Shown in pieces: positions 9,609-17,410 of a stretch of DNA of 64,000 bases (positions are counted from its first letter, which is position 1; each line of letters starts with the position of its first letter). Origin of the DNA: Thermosynechococcus sp. (GTDB lineage Bacteria; Cyanobacteriota; Cyanobacteriia; Thermosynechococcales; Thermosynechococcaceae). The notes beneath the pieces were generated by a model, which did not search any database, had not been told where the DNA came from, and saw nothing but the letters and a program-made list of their open reading frames with translations. The stretch covers positions 1,891,527-1,955,526 of the forward strand of contig NZ_AP024678.1 in the NCBI RefSeq assembly GCF_025999095.1. Direction: 5' to 3'. Both the position numbers and the translations under genes were made by a program.

Positions 9609-9871
9609 TAAGCTACCCCTTGCAGCAGGGCATCCAATTTTCCTTGAGCCTCCAGGGCATAGAGATCGTCACAGCCGCCAATGTGTTCATTGTCAATAAA
9701 AATCTGCGGTACCGATCGCCGGCCATGGGCACGTTGAGCCATGGCATCACGGGCAGCTTCATCGCCATCAATGACGTACTCGGTAAACTTCACTCCTTTG
9801 CGCGTCAGCAATTGCTTTGCCCGAATACAAAAAGGACAACGCGACCACGTATAGATTTCGACCTTAGCCAC
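9608..9871 (-). CDS. grxC: Dithiol glutaredoxin (Grx3 type)
   Basis: Small thiol-disulfide oxidoreductase reduced by glutathione. The 87-residue protein keeps the CPFC active site (C12, C15), the cis-proline motif SVPQIF and the GGCDDL glutathione-binding segment. It is directly upstream of gshB and overlaps its start by one base. It is clearly different from the monothiol CGFS glutaredoxin at 43.3 kb. The gap upstream, toward cupA, holds a good intrinsic terminator for the cupA operon, so grxC-gshB probably has its own promoter. Confidence 0.94.
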   Translation of the reverse strand: MAKVEIYTWSRCPFCIRAKQLLTRKGVKFTEYVIDGDEAARDAMAQRAHGRRSVPQIFIDNEHIGGCDDLYALEAQGKLDALLQGVA

Positions 9872-9917
9872 AGCAGTGACACCTCGTTACAAAAATTCAC
9901 TTTGCTTCCAGCCTAGC

Positions 9918-9946
9918 AAAAAGGGAGAAGAGACACACCCCTCTCC
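9918..9946 (-). terminator. Rho-independent terminator downstream of cupA
   Basis: Read on the minus strand there is a six-base-pair stem, GGGAGA with TCTCCC, partly extended by further pairs, followed at once by TTTTT. It begins about 20 bases after the cupA stop. This fits the end of the ndhF3-ndhD3-cupA transcript and separates it from grxC-gshB. Confidence 0.65.
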
Positions 9947-9967
9947 CTCCTCCTGCCCTAGAACTCC

Positions 9968-11281
9968 CTACAGATAATTGGGGTCTTGAACATTGCGGAT
10001 TTTGCAGGCTTCGGCAATGCCGTACTGGGGTCGCAAAAAGCGATCCATCTGCGCCACAAAGAAGCGCCGATTGGCCATTAGATGCTCTGGATTGGGGTCA
10101 TCCAAAGGATAGTAGAAGGCGGCACGGGTGGCTTGCAAAACGGCAGAGGTCACAGTGTACATAGAGTGCTGGAAGGCAATCCCCAACTGCACCAAAATAT
10201 CATCCTCACCGCGACAGTGCTGGTGGAAATAATCCCTGAGGTACTGGGGAAGGAAGTGATACATATCTTGGTGAAGCAGCGTTGGTGGAATCCCCGCCGT
10301 CCCCACAGGGAATTTATCGGCAAAGAGAATGCCGTAGTGGAAGTCCACTTGATCGGTGGGGACTTGATTGGCTTGGGCATTGTAGGACTTAGTGCCACGG
10401 AAAGGAGAGGTGCGGTAAAAAACCGCTTCCACATAGGGGAAGGCTGCCTCGTAGAGCCACATGAAGCCCTTCTCTTTGGGCACAAGGACATAAACCTCGT
10501 CATCAATATAGACATGGTGGTAAATGGGGCGACCGGCAGCGGCAAAAATCCCATTCACCAGAAAGTTCATAGCATCCTTGACACTGGTAATGCTGCCCTC
10601 ATCGTAGCGATCGCTAATCTCAAAGAAGACGGGTGCCATCACTTCCCAAAACAGCCCCAGCACATTCATGTACGTGGCTTGGCGAGCCTGCTCTAAAAAG
10701 AGGTCGGGAAAGAGTTTGTACAGCCCAAGCATCAATGGGTTGCGCTTGAAGTAGGCACGAATCGCCTTATCCGCTGCCGCTTTGTACTCCTCGGAGTCAA
10801 GGTAAATATCCAACTGACCCCCCATGCGGTGCCACATCATTGCCCGCGCCAAATCTTCAGAAAACTCCATGTTGATGCGGTCATGCCAGAGGTGGTGGAG
10901 CAGACGGGGCATTTTGCCGGTCTCTCCCTTCTCAATAAATGCCATCAGTTCCGGGTGAGCATGGGCAGGGCCGCGCCAAATCCGCAGATCCGCGGTATCA
11001 CCGGCGTAGTGATTCGGCAACTCAAAGTATTCCTTGGTCGGAAAATACTTAAAGAAGGGAAAGGGATTGATAAACACCCGCTCACCGAGATAGAGCAAGT
11101 CCCGCCAGTAGAAATCCATTGGAATTGAGTAAGCCTTGTACATCCCGATAATTTTCATCAGGTTCACTGGCGTATCGGGAATCAGGGCACCTCCTGCCTC
11201 AAGGCGGTAAATAATGTCGGCGAGGGGGTGATCTAGGGGTGGCAGCTTGGCAGAACTGGGGCGCTCCATTGCTTGAACCAT
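9968..11281 (-). CDS. cupA: CO2 hydration protein CupA (ChpY)
   Basis: Subunit of the low-CO2-inducible NDH-1MS complex on the thylakoid membrane, which converts CO2 to bicarbonate using reducing power. The family is found almost only in cyanobacteria. The 437-residue protein matches the CupA/CupB family in length and composition: PLADIIYRLEAGGALIPDTP near the N-terminus, many aromatic and histidine residues, and the ending KIRNVQDPNYL. It is third in the operon, 11 bases after ndhD3, with a strong AGGAGG before ATG 11281. Pairing with ndhD3/ndhF3 indicates CupA rather than CupB, which goes with ndhD4/ndhF4. No cupS follows it. Confidence 0.93.
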   Translation of the reverse strand: MVQAMERPSSAKLPPLDHPLADIIYRLEAGGALIPDTPVNLMKIIGMYKAYSIPMDFYWRDLLYLGERVFINPFPFFKYFPTKEYFELPNHYAGDTADLRIWRGPAHAHPELMAFIEKGETGKMPRLLHHLWHDRINMEFSEDLARAMMWHRMGGQLDIYLDSEEYKAAADKAIRAYFKRNPLMLGLYKLFPDLFLEQARQATYMNVLGLFWEVMAPVFFEISDRYDEGSITSVKDAMNFLVNGIFAAAGRPIYHHVYIDDEVYVLVPKEKGFMWLYEAAFPYVEAVFYRTSPFRGTKSYNAQANQVPTDQVDFHYGILFADKFPVGTAGIPPTLLHQDMYHFLPQYLRDYFHQHCRGEDDILVQLGIAFQHSMYTVTSAVLQATRAAFYYPLDDPNPEHLMANRRFFVAQMDRFLRPQYGIAEACKIRNVQDPNYL

Positions 11282-11292
11282 GGGAAATCCTC

Positions 11293-12771
11293 CTAACTAT
11301 TGGCTAAACTGGCAACAATTTCAGTGGCCTCGGGGATGGCGGCAACGATCTGAGCACTAGTGGTTTCACTCCAGCGCACCAGCCAGGTGGGTTGAACCCC
11401 CAAAAACAGAATCAACAGGGTCAGGACCAGGGCTGGCATTGTCTCCCACCAAAGCACGCGCGGGTAGTAGGCAGTGGCATTGTCCAGGCGACCAAAGCAG
11501 GTGCGGTTAATCATAATCACGAAATAAACAGCTGTGAGGCCAGTGCCCACCACGGCAATCAGGGTTGGCAGGGGGAAAATCCTGTAGCTGCCTTGGAAGA
11601 TTAAAAATTCCGCCACAAACCCCATGAGTCCTGGAATACCCGCGCTGGCCATCCCCCCTAAAATTAAGAGCGCACTGGTGGTCGGTAACCCCCGCAGGGG
11701 ATTGAGCAAGCCATTGAGCACATCCAGTTCACGGGTGCCGACTTTCGTTTCAATCACACCCACCAGATAGAACAGGAGTGCCAAGATCAGGCCGTGGCTA
11801 ATCATTTGGGCGATCGCCCCCACCATGCTGAGGTGGGTATGGGCGGCTGCCGCTAGGAGAACGTAACTCATGTGACCCACCGAACTGTAGGCCACCATTC
11901 GTTTAATGTCCTTTTGGGCGATCGCCGCCAGCGCACCATAGGCAATGCCAATGGCTGCAACAAGTGCTAGGAGGCCAGAAAACTGCCCCCAGGCCTGCGG
12001 AAAACAGCCCAGGGCAAAACGCACCAGCCCATAGGTGCCCAACTTAGCCAGTACGCCGCCAAGGAGGATGGCTGTCGGGGTTGAGGCTTCCACATAGGCA
12101 TCGGGCAACCAACTGTGGAGGGGCACCAAGGGCATTTTGATGCCAAACCCTAGGACTAACAGCAGCAGGAGAAGGGCTTGGGTGGTGGGCGCCAAGCCAG
12201 CAGTGCGTATATCTTGATACTCAAAGCTAGGAGCGTGGGTGAGCCAGCCCATTGCCAAAAAAGCAGCTAGGACGAGAATTCCTGAGACAGCCGTATAGAG
12301 AAGAAACTTGACAGCCGCCTGCTCGCGACGCTGCCCCCCCCAGATCAAGATCAAGAGGTAAAAGGGTGCTAACTCAACTTCGTAAAAGAGAATAAACAGC
12401 AGCAGATTTTGCGCTGCCAAAGCACCGCTAATTCCTGCGCTGGCCAAAAGGACAAGGGCATAGAATAGCCGGTGGGCACTTTTTTCACCCGTGAACACAA
12501 CCACCAGGGTCAAGAACGTCCCCAAAACAATGAGGGGCAGCGATAGGCCATCTACGCCCAAAGAATAGTTCAAACCCAGGGGCGGCAGCCAGGGCACAAA
12601 TTCCCTAAACTGTAGCACCGGCTGCTGCACATCAAACCGTGTCAACATCCAAAGGGACAGAACAAAGGTGAGGCCTGAGGTGATCAGGGCAAGGGGACGT
12701 GAGGCTCGCTCTGGCAGCAGCGGCATCAGGAGGGCACCGATCACTGGCAAAACAATTAACAGTGTCAGCAT
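11293..12771 (-). CDS. ndhD3: NDH-1MS proton-pumping subunit NdhD3
   Basis: NuoM-type antiporter-like membrane subunit of the inducible CO2-uptake NDH-1 complex. The 492-residue protein is almost wholly hydrophobic, with about 14 predicted membrane helices. Family motifs include FYEVELAPFYLLILIWG with the key Glu, GFGIKMPLVPLHSWLPDAY with the key Lys, and AAIAQKDIKRMVAYSSVGHM. It lies between ndhF3 and cupA with short gaps (27 and 11 bases), so the three are almost surely one operon. Expression of this operon is normally repressed by the LysR-type NdhR/CcmR at high CO2. I did not find a convincing operator by eye. Confidence 0.93.
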   Translation of the reverse strand: MLTLLIVLPVIGALLMPLLPERASRPLALITSGLTFVLSLWMLTRFDVQQPVLQFREFVPWLPPLGLNYSLGVDGLSLPLIVLGTFLTLVVVFTGEKSAHRLFYALVLLASAGISGALAAQNLLLFILFYEVELAPFYLLILIWGGQRREQAAVKFLLYTAVSGILVLAAFLAMGWLTHAPSFEYQDIRTAGLAPTTQALLLLLLVLGFGIKMPLVPLHSWLPDAYVEASTPTAILLGGVLAKLGTYGLVRFALGCFPQAWGQFSGLLALVAAIGIAYGALAAIAQKDIKRMVAYSSVGHMSYVLLAAAAHTHLSMVGAIAQMISHGLILALLFYLVGVIETKVGTRELDVLNGLLNPLRGLPTTSALLILGGMASAGIPGLMGFVAEFLIFQGSYRIFPLPTLIAVVGTGLTAVYFVIMINRTCFGRLDNATAYYPRVLWWETMPALVLTLLILFLGVQPTWLVRWSETTSAQIVAAIPEATEIVASLANS

Positions 12772-12798
12772 AGGGCAAAAACCTCAAAGAATGGAGCA

Positions 12799-14634
12799 CT
12801 AAGCCAGCAGGGGCCAACAAATGGCAATGACAAGAATGGCAACCCCCACCAAGATAGTGAGGATATAGGCTTGGGATTGACCGGTGGTGCTGTACTTCAG
12901 GCGATCGCCCCCCAAGAGGGTCACCAGGCCAAAGGTATTGCCCGTGCCATCCACAAACGTGCGATCGAACCAAGCGGTAATGCGGGAAATGATATCCACC
13001 ACTCCCACCACCGTTGCCCTGTAGAGCTTCGGCGTATAGAAATCGTAGGCCAGCAGCTCCTGTACCGACGGTAGGGGAAACTGCACGGGTTTGGGAATTG
13101 CGTTGCCGAGATAGACCCATGCAGCTGCTCCCCAACCCACAAGAGCCGTTACAGTCAGTGCAGTGGCGGTGGCCAGCGTAGGCTGGGTCCAAATCACCCA
13201 ATCAAAGCGCCCCATGAGAATGGGCAAGTGTAGCACCAGCCCCAGGTCAACGGTCATCGGTAAAATCATCGGCCAAAAGACCTCGGGCGATCGCGCCGTC
13301 ATGGGCTTGACTTCACCACCCCAAATCAAACAGAACGTGCGACCGAGGCTAAAGGCAGCAAAAGCATTCATCAACAGGAGCACCCCCCCCACCCAGGGCA
13401 CTTGGGCAAAGGCCGTATCCAGCAATTCTGCCTGGGGAAAAAAACTGCCCAAAGGAGGAACCGCCAGCAGCCCTGCGGAACCCACCAGAAATGAAATCCC
13501 AGAAATGGGGCGCCGTGACCACAGCCCGCCCAGGAGGCGCAAATCTTGGGTAATGCTATTCCAAATGATGCCGCCAATACTCATCATCAGCAGTGCCATA
13601 GCCAGACCATAGGCGAGGATAAAGACAAGAGCCAAGCCTGGCTCCCTAAGACCGACGGCAATAAACACCCACCCCATATAAGCACTCACCAAATAGGAGA
13701 GGGCACGTTTAATGTCCACTTGGGCAATAGCAATGAGGCTGCCTCCCAAAGCCGTGACACTACCAATAACCAATAGGGCGGTGAGTGCTAGAGGCGAAAG
13801 GCTGAGCACTGGCGTCAGTTTCACCAGCACCCATGCCCCTGTGGCCACAACCACTGCATTCCGCAGAATGGAGGCCGGAATTGGTCCTTCCATGGCTTCG
13901 TCTAACCAGAGGTGCAGCGGAAATTGGGCACATTTGCCCATTGGCCCTGCAATCAGCGCCAAGCAAATCAGGGTAATGAGGGTGGGGTTCACTTGAGCCG
14001 TTGCTGCCCAAGCCGCTAAATCGTCGTAGTTCCAAGAACCAGCGAGGGGATAAATGGCCAACACCCCCATCAGTAGCACCAAATCCCCTACGCGTTTCGT
14101 TAAAAAGGCATCGCGGGCACCGGTGACCACCAAGGGCTGGTTAAACCACAGTCCAATCAGCAAGTAAGTGGCAAGGGTCAGAATTTCCAAAACCACATAG
14201 CTGAAAAAGAGAGAATCGAGGAGTACCAGCGCCCCCATGCCCCCTTCAAAAAGAGCAAGCAGCGCAAAAAAGCGGGCCCAGCCCCAATCCATCTCCATGT
14301 AGCCCACTGCAAAAACCTGGGCCATCAGGTTTAAGCCGGTGATCAGCATCAGGGCGGTAGTCGTCAAAATCGAAATTTCAACGGGAATGTCAAAGTGCAG
14401 ACCCGCCACATCCAACCACGTCCAATGCAAATACCGCGGCGGTTGGTTGGCGATCGCCACCGTTGCCAGCAGGGCATGCACAAAGGAGAAAAACGTGAGC
14501 AAGATGTTTAAATAGCCGGCCGGACGCGGGCCTGTTTTGCGGGTAATTCCTGGTGACCAAATCAATGACAGCACCATTCCTAGCAGCGAGTAAAAGGGAA
14601 TGAGCCATACTGTGTCCGCAAATGATTGCAACAT
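12799..14634 (-). CDS. ndhF3: NDH-1MS proton-pumping subunit NdhF3
   Basis: NuoL-type membrane subunit, first gene of the inducible CO2-uptake operon. The 611-residue protein is shorter than respiratory NdhF1, as is usual for NdhF3. It has about 15 membrane helices and the family signatures FSYVVLEILTLATYLLIGLW, AGPMGKCAQFPLHLWLDEAMEGPIP and IAQVDIKRALSYLVSAYMGW. ATG 14634 is preceded by about 160 bases without a gene, which should hold the operon promoter and CO2-responsive control sites. The complex works in the thylakoid membrane with CupA on its cytoplasmic side. Confidence 0.92.
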   Translation of the reverse strand: MLQSFADTVWLIPFYSLLGMVLSLIWSPGITRKTGPRPAGYLNILLTFFSFVHALLATVAIANQPPRYLHWTWLDVAGLHFDIPVEISILTTTALMLITGLNLMAQVFAVGYMEMDWGWARFFALLALFEGGMGALVLLDSLFFSYVVLEILTLATYLLIGLWFNQPLVVTGARDAFLTKRVGDLVLLMGVLAIYPLAGSWNYDDLAAWAATAQVNPTLITLICLALIAGPMGKCAQFPLHLWLDEAMEGPIPASILRNAVVVATGAWVLVKLTPVLSLSPLALTALLVIGSVTALGGSLIAIAQVDIKRALSYLVSAYMGWVFIAVGLREPGLALVFILAYGLAMALLMMSIGGIIWNSITQDLRLLGGLWSRRPISGISFLVGSAGLLAVPPLGSFFPQAELLDTAFAQVPWVGGVLLLMNAFAAFSLGRTFCLIWGGEVKPMTARSPEVFWPMILPMTVDLGLVLHLPILMGRFDWVIWTQPTLATATALTVTALVGWGAAAWVYLGNAIPKPVQFPLPSVQELLAYDFYTPKLYRATVVGVVDIISRITAWFDRTFVDGTGNTFGLVTLLGGDRLKYSTTGQSQAYILTILVGVAILVIAICWPLLA

Positions 14635-14796
14635 AAACTTAGCTTATGCCTATGGACCAAACTAGTTAAATTTAATCTTATCTATGAATAGCGCCAGACC
14701 CGAGGGAGTTCAGGGCCGAATTGCATCAATATCCCTTATCCCCCAGATAAAAGGCGACTATGGGGGGTTGAGGGCCTTTGGGGTAGAGATAAAAGC

Positions 14797-16101
14797 CTAG
14801 GGTCTAATTTGAAAGGTTACCCGTGCTGTGTAACCCACGTAGCAAAAGTTATCCTCACCCCAATCTTTGTCAGAATCTAGCTCCACACGCACCTGACTTT
14901 GACGCGGATAGTTTTCGGGAATTGGAATGACCTGATCATCGCCGGGGTTGAGGCGACCCAAGCCAGAGCGAATGTTAGCGACTTTACCCCAAAGGATTTT
15001 CCCTTGACTGCCATAGAGTTGAATTTTTGCCCGCGTGCCCGGATGAATCAGCCCCAGCGATTGTTCATCCACAAAGACATCAATCCAACGGCGGCCACAA
15101 TCCAACAGCTGCAAAATTTGATCCCCTTTACCGAGAAACATCCCCAGCCGCGCATCCACCCGCCAGACATAACCGGCAATGGGAGCAGTCACCTTCACCA
15201 CTTTGCGCTGAGCAACCTCCCGCTGGGCTTGGGCCACCTGTCCTTGTTGGGCAGCGATTTCCCGTTGAATCCCTCGGACGATCGCCTGCTGTTCGCCAAT
15301 CTGAATTTGTAACTCTTGCAGTCGTAAGCGGGGGTCATAGTTACTGCGAGTGTTGCGCAGTGTCAGCCCCAATGCAGCAGCACGGGCATCGGCCTTCAGA
15401 GCCTCAACGGTGCGAGCCGCAGCTTCCACATCCCGTTGACGAGCAGTCACTTGGGCTTGGCTTTGCTGCAACTCCGTTAGAGCGGCATCCGCTTGGGCTT
15501 GGGGTACCGCTCCCTGCCGTGCTAACTGGCTAAAGCGCTGGTAGTTAATTTGTGCCAGTTGATAGCGTGCCTTAGCATCCGCAAGCTTGGCCTTAGCCGC
15601 CGCGAGTTCTGCTTGAGCAGCAGCCACTTGGCGATTGGTTTGCTCTACCTCTAGTCTGTGCTGATTACGTTCATCCCTTTGGGCAGAGGCAAGGAGTTTT
15701 TGCAATTCAGCCAACTTTGCCTGAGCAGCTGCTAATTCTCCCCGTCGCCGCTGTAGCCATTTTTCAACCTCCTTGAGGTTGCCTTGACTGACATAGTCAT
15801 TTTCTATGAGGGCTAAGGGTGCAGCCGTGGGTTCGACAAAGTCCCCTACCTGCGCCTGGAGTTTCACCAGTGTTCCTTCTTCTGGAGCACGCACATTCAC
15901 AATCACGCCATTAATAACTGCATCACGACTACGCACCGTTGTTAAATGGCGGTAGAGAAACAGGCCTGCAAAGGCAAGGATGCCACACCCGGCTGCGAAA
16001 ACTAACAGATTAGCAAGGAGCGATCGCCGTAGCTTGAGTTGCTGAGCCGGTACAACCTGATTTTTAACCTCCGTCAAAGAAGTTGAGGCCTGCTTGTTCA
16101 T
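14797..16101 (-). CDS. HlyD-family periplasmic adaptor of a secretion system
   Basis: Membrane-fusion protein linking an inner-membrane exporter or synthase to an outer-membrane TolC-type channel. Over 434 residues it shows one N-terminal membrane segment (about residues 30-50), a first half-lipoyl part near 65-105 (GVIVNVRAPEEGTLVKL), a long coiled-coil hairpin (about 110-300, Ala/Gln/Arg-rich), the second half-lipoyl part (KVTAPIAGYVWRVDARLGMFL) and a beta-barrel domain. There is no transporter or TolC gene beside it. In Thermosynechococcus an HlyD-like adaptor called XcsB is needed for cellulose secretion, and I recall it lying close to the ndhF3 operon, so this may be that gene. The assignment is inference. 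Confidence 0.85.
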   Translation of the reverse strand: MNKQASTSLTEVKNQVVPAQQLKLRRSLLANLLVFAAGCGILAFAGLFLYRHLTTVRSRDAVINGVIVNVRAPEEGTLVKLQAQVGDFVEPTAAPLALIENDYVSQGNLKEVEKWLQRRRGELAAAQAKLAELQKLLASAQRDERNQHRLEVEQTNRQVAAAQAELAAAKAKLADAKARYQLAQINYQRFSQLARQGAVPQAQADAALTELQQSQAQVTARQRDVEAAARTVEALKADARAAALGLTLRNTRSNYDPRLRLQELQIQIGEQQAIVRGIQREIAAQQGQVAQAQREVAQRKVVKVTAPIAGYVWRVDARLGMFLGKGDQILQLLDCGRRWIDVFVDEQSLGLIHPGTRAKIQLYGSQGKILWGKVANIRSGLGRLNPGDDQVIPIPENYPRQSQVRVELDSDKDWGEDNFCYVGYTARVTFQIRP

Positions 16102-16418
16102 AGGAACCTGATAACCAGTTAGTTAAAGCCAATAAAATTACCTAGCTATTTTGTCTCGTTTATGTATGTATCTAATTGATATGTATGTATCTAATTAATA
16201 CGTGAGGGCCTTGCTCCAAAAACTTTTTTAATTAAAATATTTTTCCCTAGTCCCATCTAAACACATTCCCTAACTTTTTGTTATCCGTAAAAATACTGAA
16301 GTTGACATCTGCAGATCAAAAGCATCCAATCTCGGATTTCTATAGATTTTCAGAATCTTAGCCATCTCCAAAAGTACCGAGGGAGTACGTATGATAAAAG
16401 TATCCGTGGTCAACCCTC
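16102..16418. other. AT-rich divergent intergenic region between the HlyD adaptor and the FHA gene
   Basis: About 317 bases with no gene that I can see. It holds a 19-base tandem repeat (16161-16198), a perfect -35-like TTGACA at 16302-16307 without a good -10 at the right spacing, a -10-like TATGAT at 16390-16395 shortly before the FHA start, and a small inverted repeat AGATT/AATCT at 16344-16358. It must hold the promoters for both divergent genes. None of these elements is certain. Confidence 0.4.
16161..16198. repeat. Tandem 19-base direct repeat
   Basis: Two adjacent 19-base units (16161-16179 and 16180-16198), TATGTATGTATCTAATTRA, differ at one position only. They lie 60-97 bases upstream of the HlyD adaptor start, where transcription signals would be expected. 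They could be a pair of regulator-binding sites, or slippage-derived sequence with no function. Confidence 0.75.
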
Positions 16419-16793
16419 ATGACGCGCTTCCCAGACGTTGACAAACAAGCATGGCTGATTGTGCGCTCCCAAGGCATGGTGGTGGGCAAGTATCACCTCA
16501 CAGGAAAAGCGTGCTGGAAAATTGGCCGCGGCAGCGACTGTGACATTATTATTCATGATCCCTATATTTCCCGACATCAGGCAACCATTGAACTGCGGCC
16601 TCGGGGCAGTGCAGTGGTGTACCTCATCCGTGACAACAATAGTCGCAATGGTACACTGGTGAACGGCACTCCTCTATCGGATGAGCGGGTATTACACCAT
16701 GGGGACATTATCATGATGGGGGACACAGATCTCACATTTCGCTATACGAGTCCGACGCCGTCAGTCACGTCGAATGTGTTGCAGCGCTCTTGA
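16419..16793 (+). CDS. FHA-domain protein
   Basis: Phosphothreonine-recognition protein of 124 residues made almost wholly of one forkhead-associated domain. Key positions are visible: IGRGSDCDIIIHDPYISRHQ (the GR and SxxH motifs, about residues 36-55) and RDNNSRNGTLVNG (about residues 71-83). Such proteins act as partners of Ser/Thr kinases, but no kinase lies nearby. Its TGA stop overlaps the TTG start of the next gene, so the two are probably translated together although their functions look unrelated. Confidence 0.85.
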   Translation: MTRFPDVDKQAWLIVRSQGMVVGKYHLTGKACWKIGRGSDCDIIIHDPYISRHQATIELRPRGSAVVYLIRDNNSRNGTLVNGTPLSDERVLHHGDIIMMGDTDLTFRYTSPTPSVTSNVLQRS

Positions 16794-17410
16794 GAAACGA
16801 CTTGTCACCCCTTGATGAATTTTTGTGGGCGATTTTAGGCCTTCTCCTAACCGTTGCCGGAACGTTCATGGAAGCCGCGATCGCCCTCCCCAACTTCTTT
16901 AACGCGGAGGGGCGATTTGCTTTACCCACCTCCTGGGCAGCGGTGCCAGTGCACCCGTTACCGGTCTCCTACCAGGTGGCCGCTGTGCTCTTTGTCGGCT
17001 GTATGGGGGGACGGCAAGCCGCCGCTCTCTCACAGGTGGCCTATTTGATTCTGGGGCTGAGTGGGTTTCAGGTTTTTTCTCAAGGGGGCGGCCTAGACTA
17101 TTGGCGTGAACCGACCTTCGGGTACCTCTTGGGTTTTGTGCCGGGGGCCTGGGTCTGTGGTTGGCTGGCCTTTCGCCCCCAAAAACGGGTCAGTTTAGAA
17201 TGGCTTGCCTTGAGCAGCCTAGGGGGACTGGTGCTCATTCATGTCTGCGGTGCCCTCTACCTCAGTGCTCTGGCTCTTGCAGGGCAGTTGAGTCACCCCT
17301 TGGTGGAGCTACTAGAGCAGTATTCGCTTTTTGCCTTGCCGGGGCAGTTGGTGATTGTCTGCTTGGTGGCGGCAGTCGCGCGGGTGCTGCGCTTGATTTT
17401 GCTGTACTAG
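16790..17410 (+). CDS. bioY: BioY-family biotin transporter (S component)
   Basis: Integral membrane protein predicted to bind biotin and to work alone or with an ECF energy-coupling module. The 206-residue protein has about six membrane helices. BioY hallmarks are present: AYLILGLSGFQVFSQGGG and the TFGYLLGFVPGAWVCGW-type segment. The start is TTG within TTGA shared with the FHA stop; the first methionine after it lies inside a helix. No ATPase or transmembrane ECF gene is in the window. The stop is shared with the stop of cobN on the other strand. Confidence 0.85.
   Translation: MRNDLSPLDEFLWAILGLLLTVAGTFMEAAIALPNFFNAEGRFALPTSWAAVPVHPLPVSYQVAAVLFVGCMGGRQAAALSQVAYLILGLSGFQVFSQGGGLDYWREPTFGYLLGFVPGAWVCGWLAFRPQKRVSLEWLALSSLGGLVLIHVCGALYLSALALAGQLSHPLVELLEQYSLFALPGQLVIVCLVAAVARVLRLILLY

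Noticed and set aside
12632-13201. Minus-strand open frame of 189 codons spanning the ndhD3-ndhF3 junction
   Set aside because: It lies in another frame of the same strand as the two membrane-subunit genes, overlaps both, and its translation is not protein-like.
16161-16198. Start of a CRISPR array
   Set aside because: Only two adjacent copies with no spacers and no cas genes in the window.
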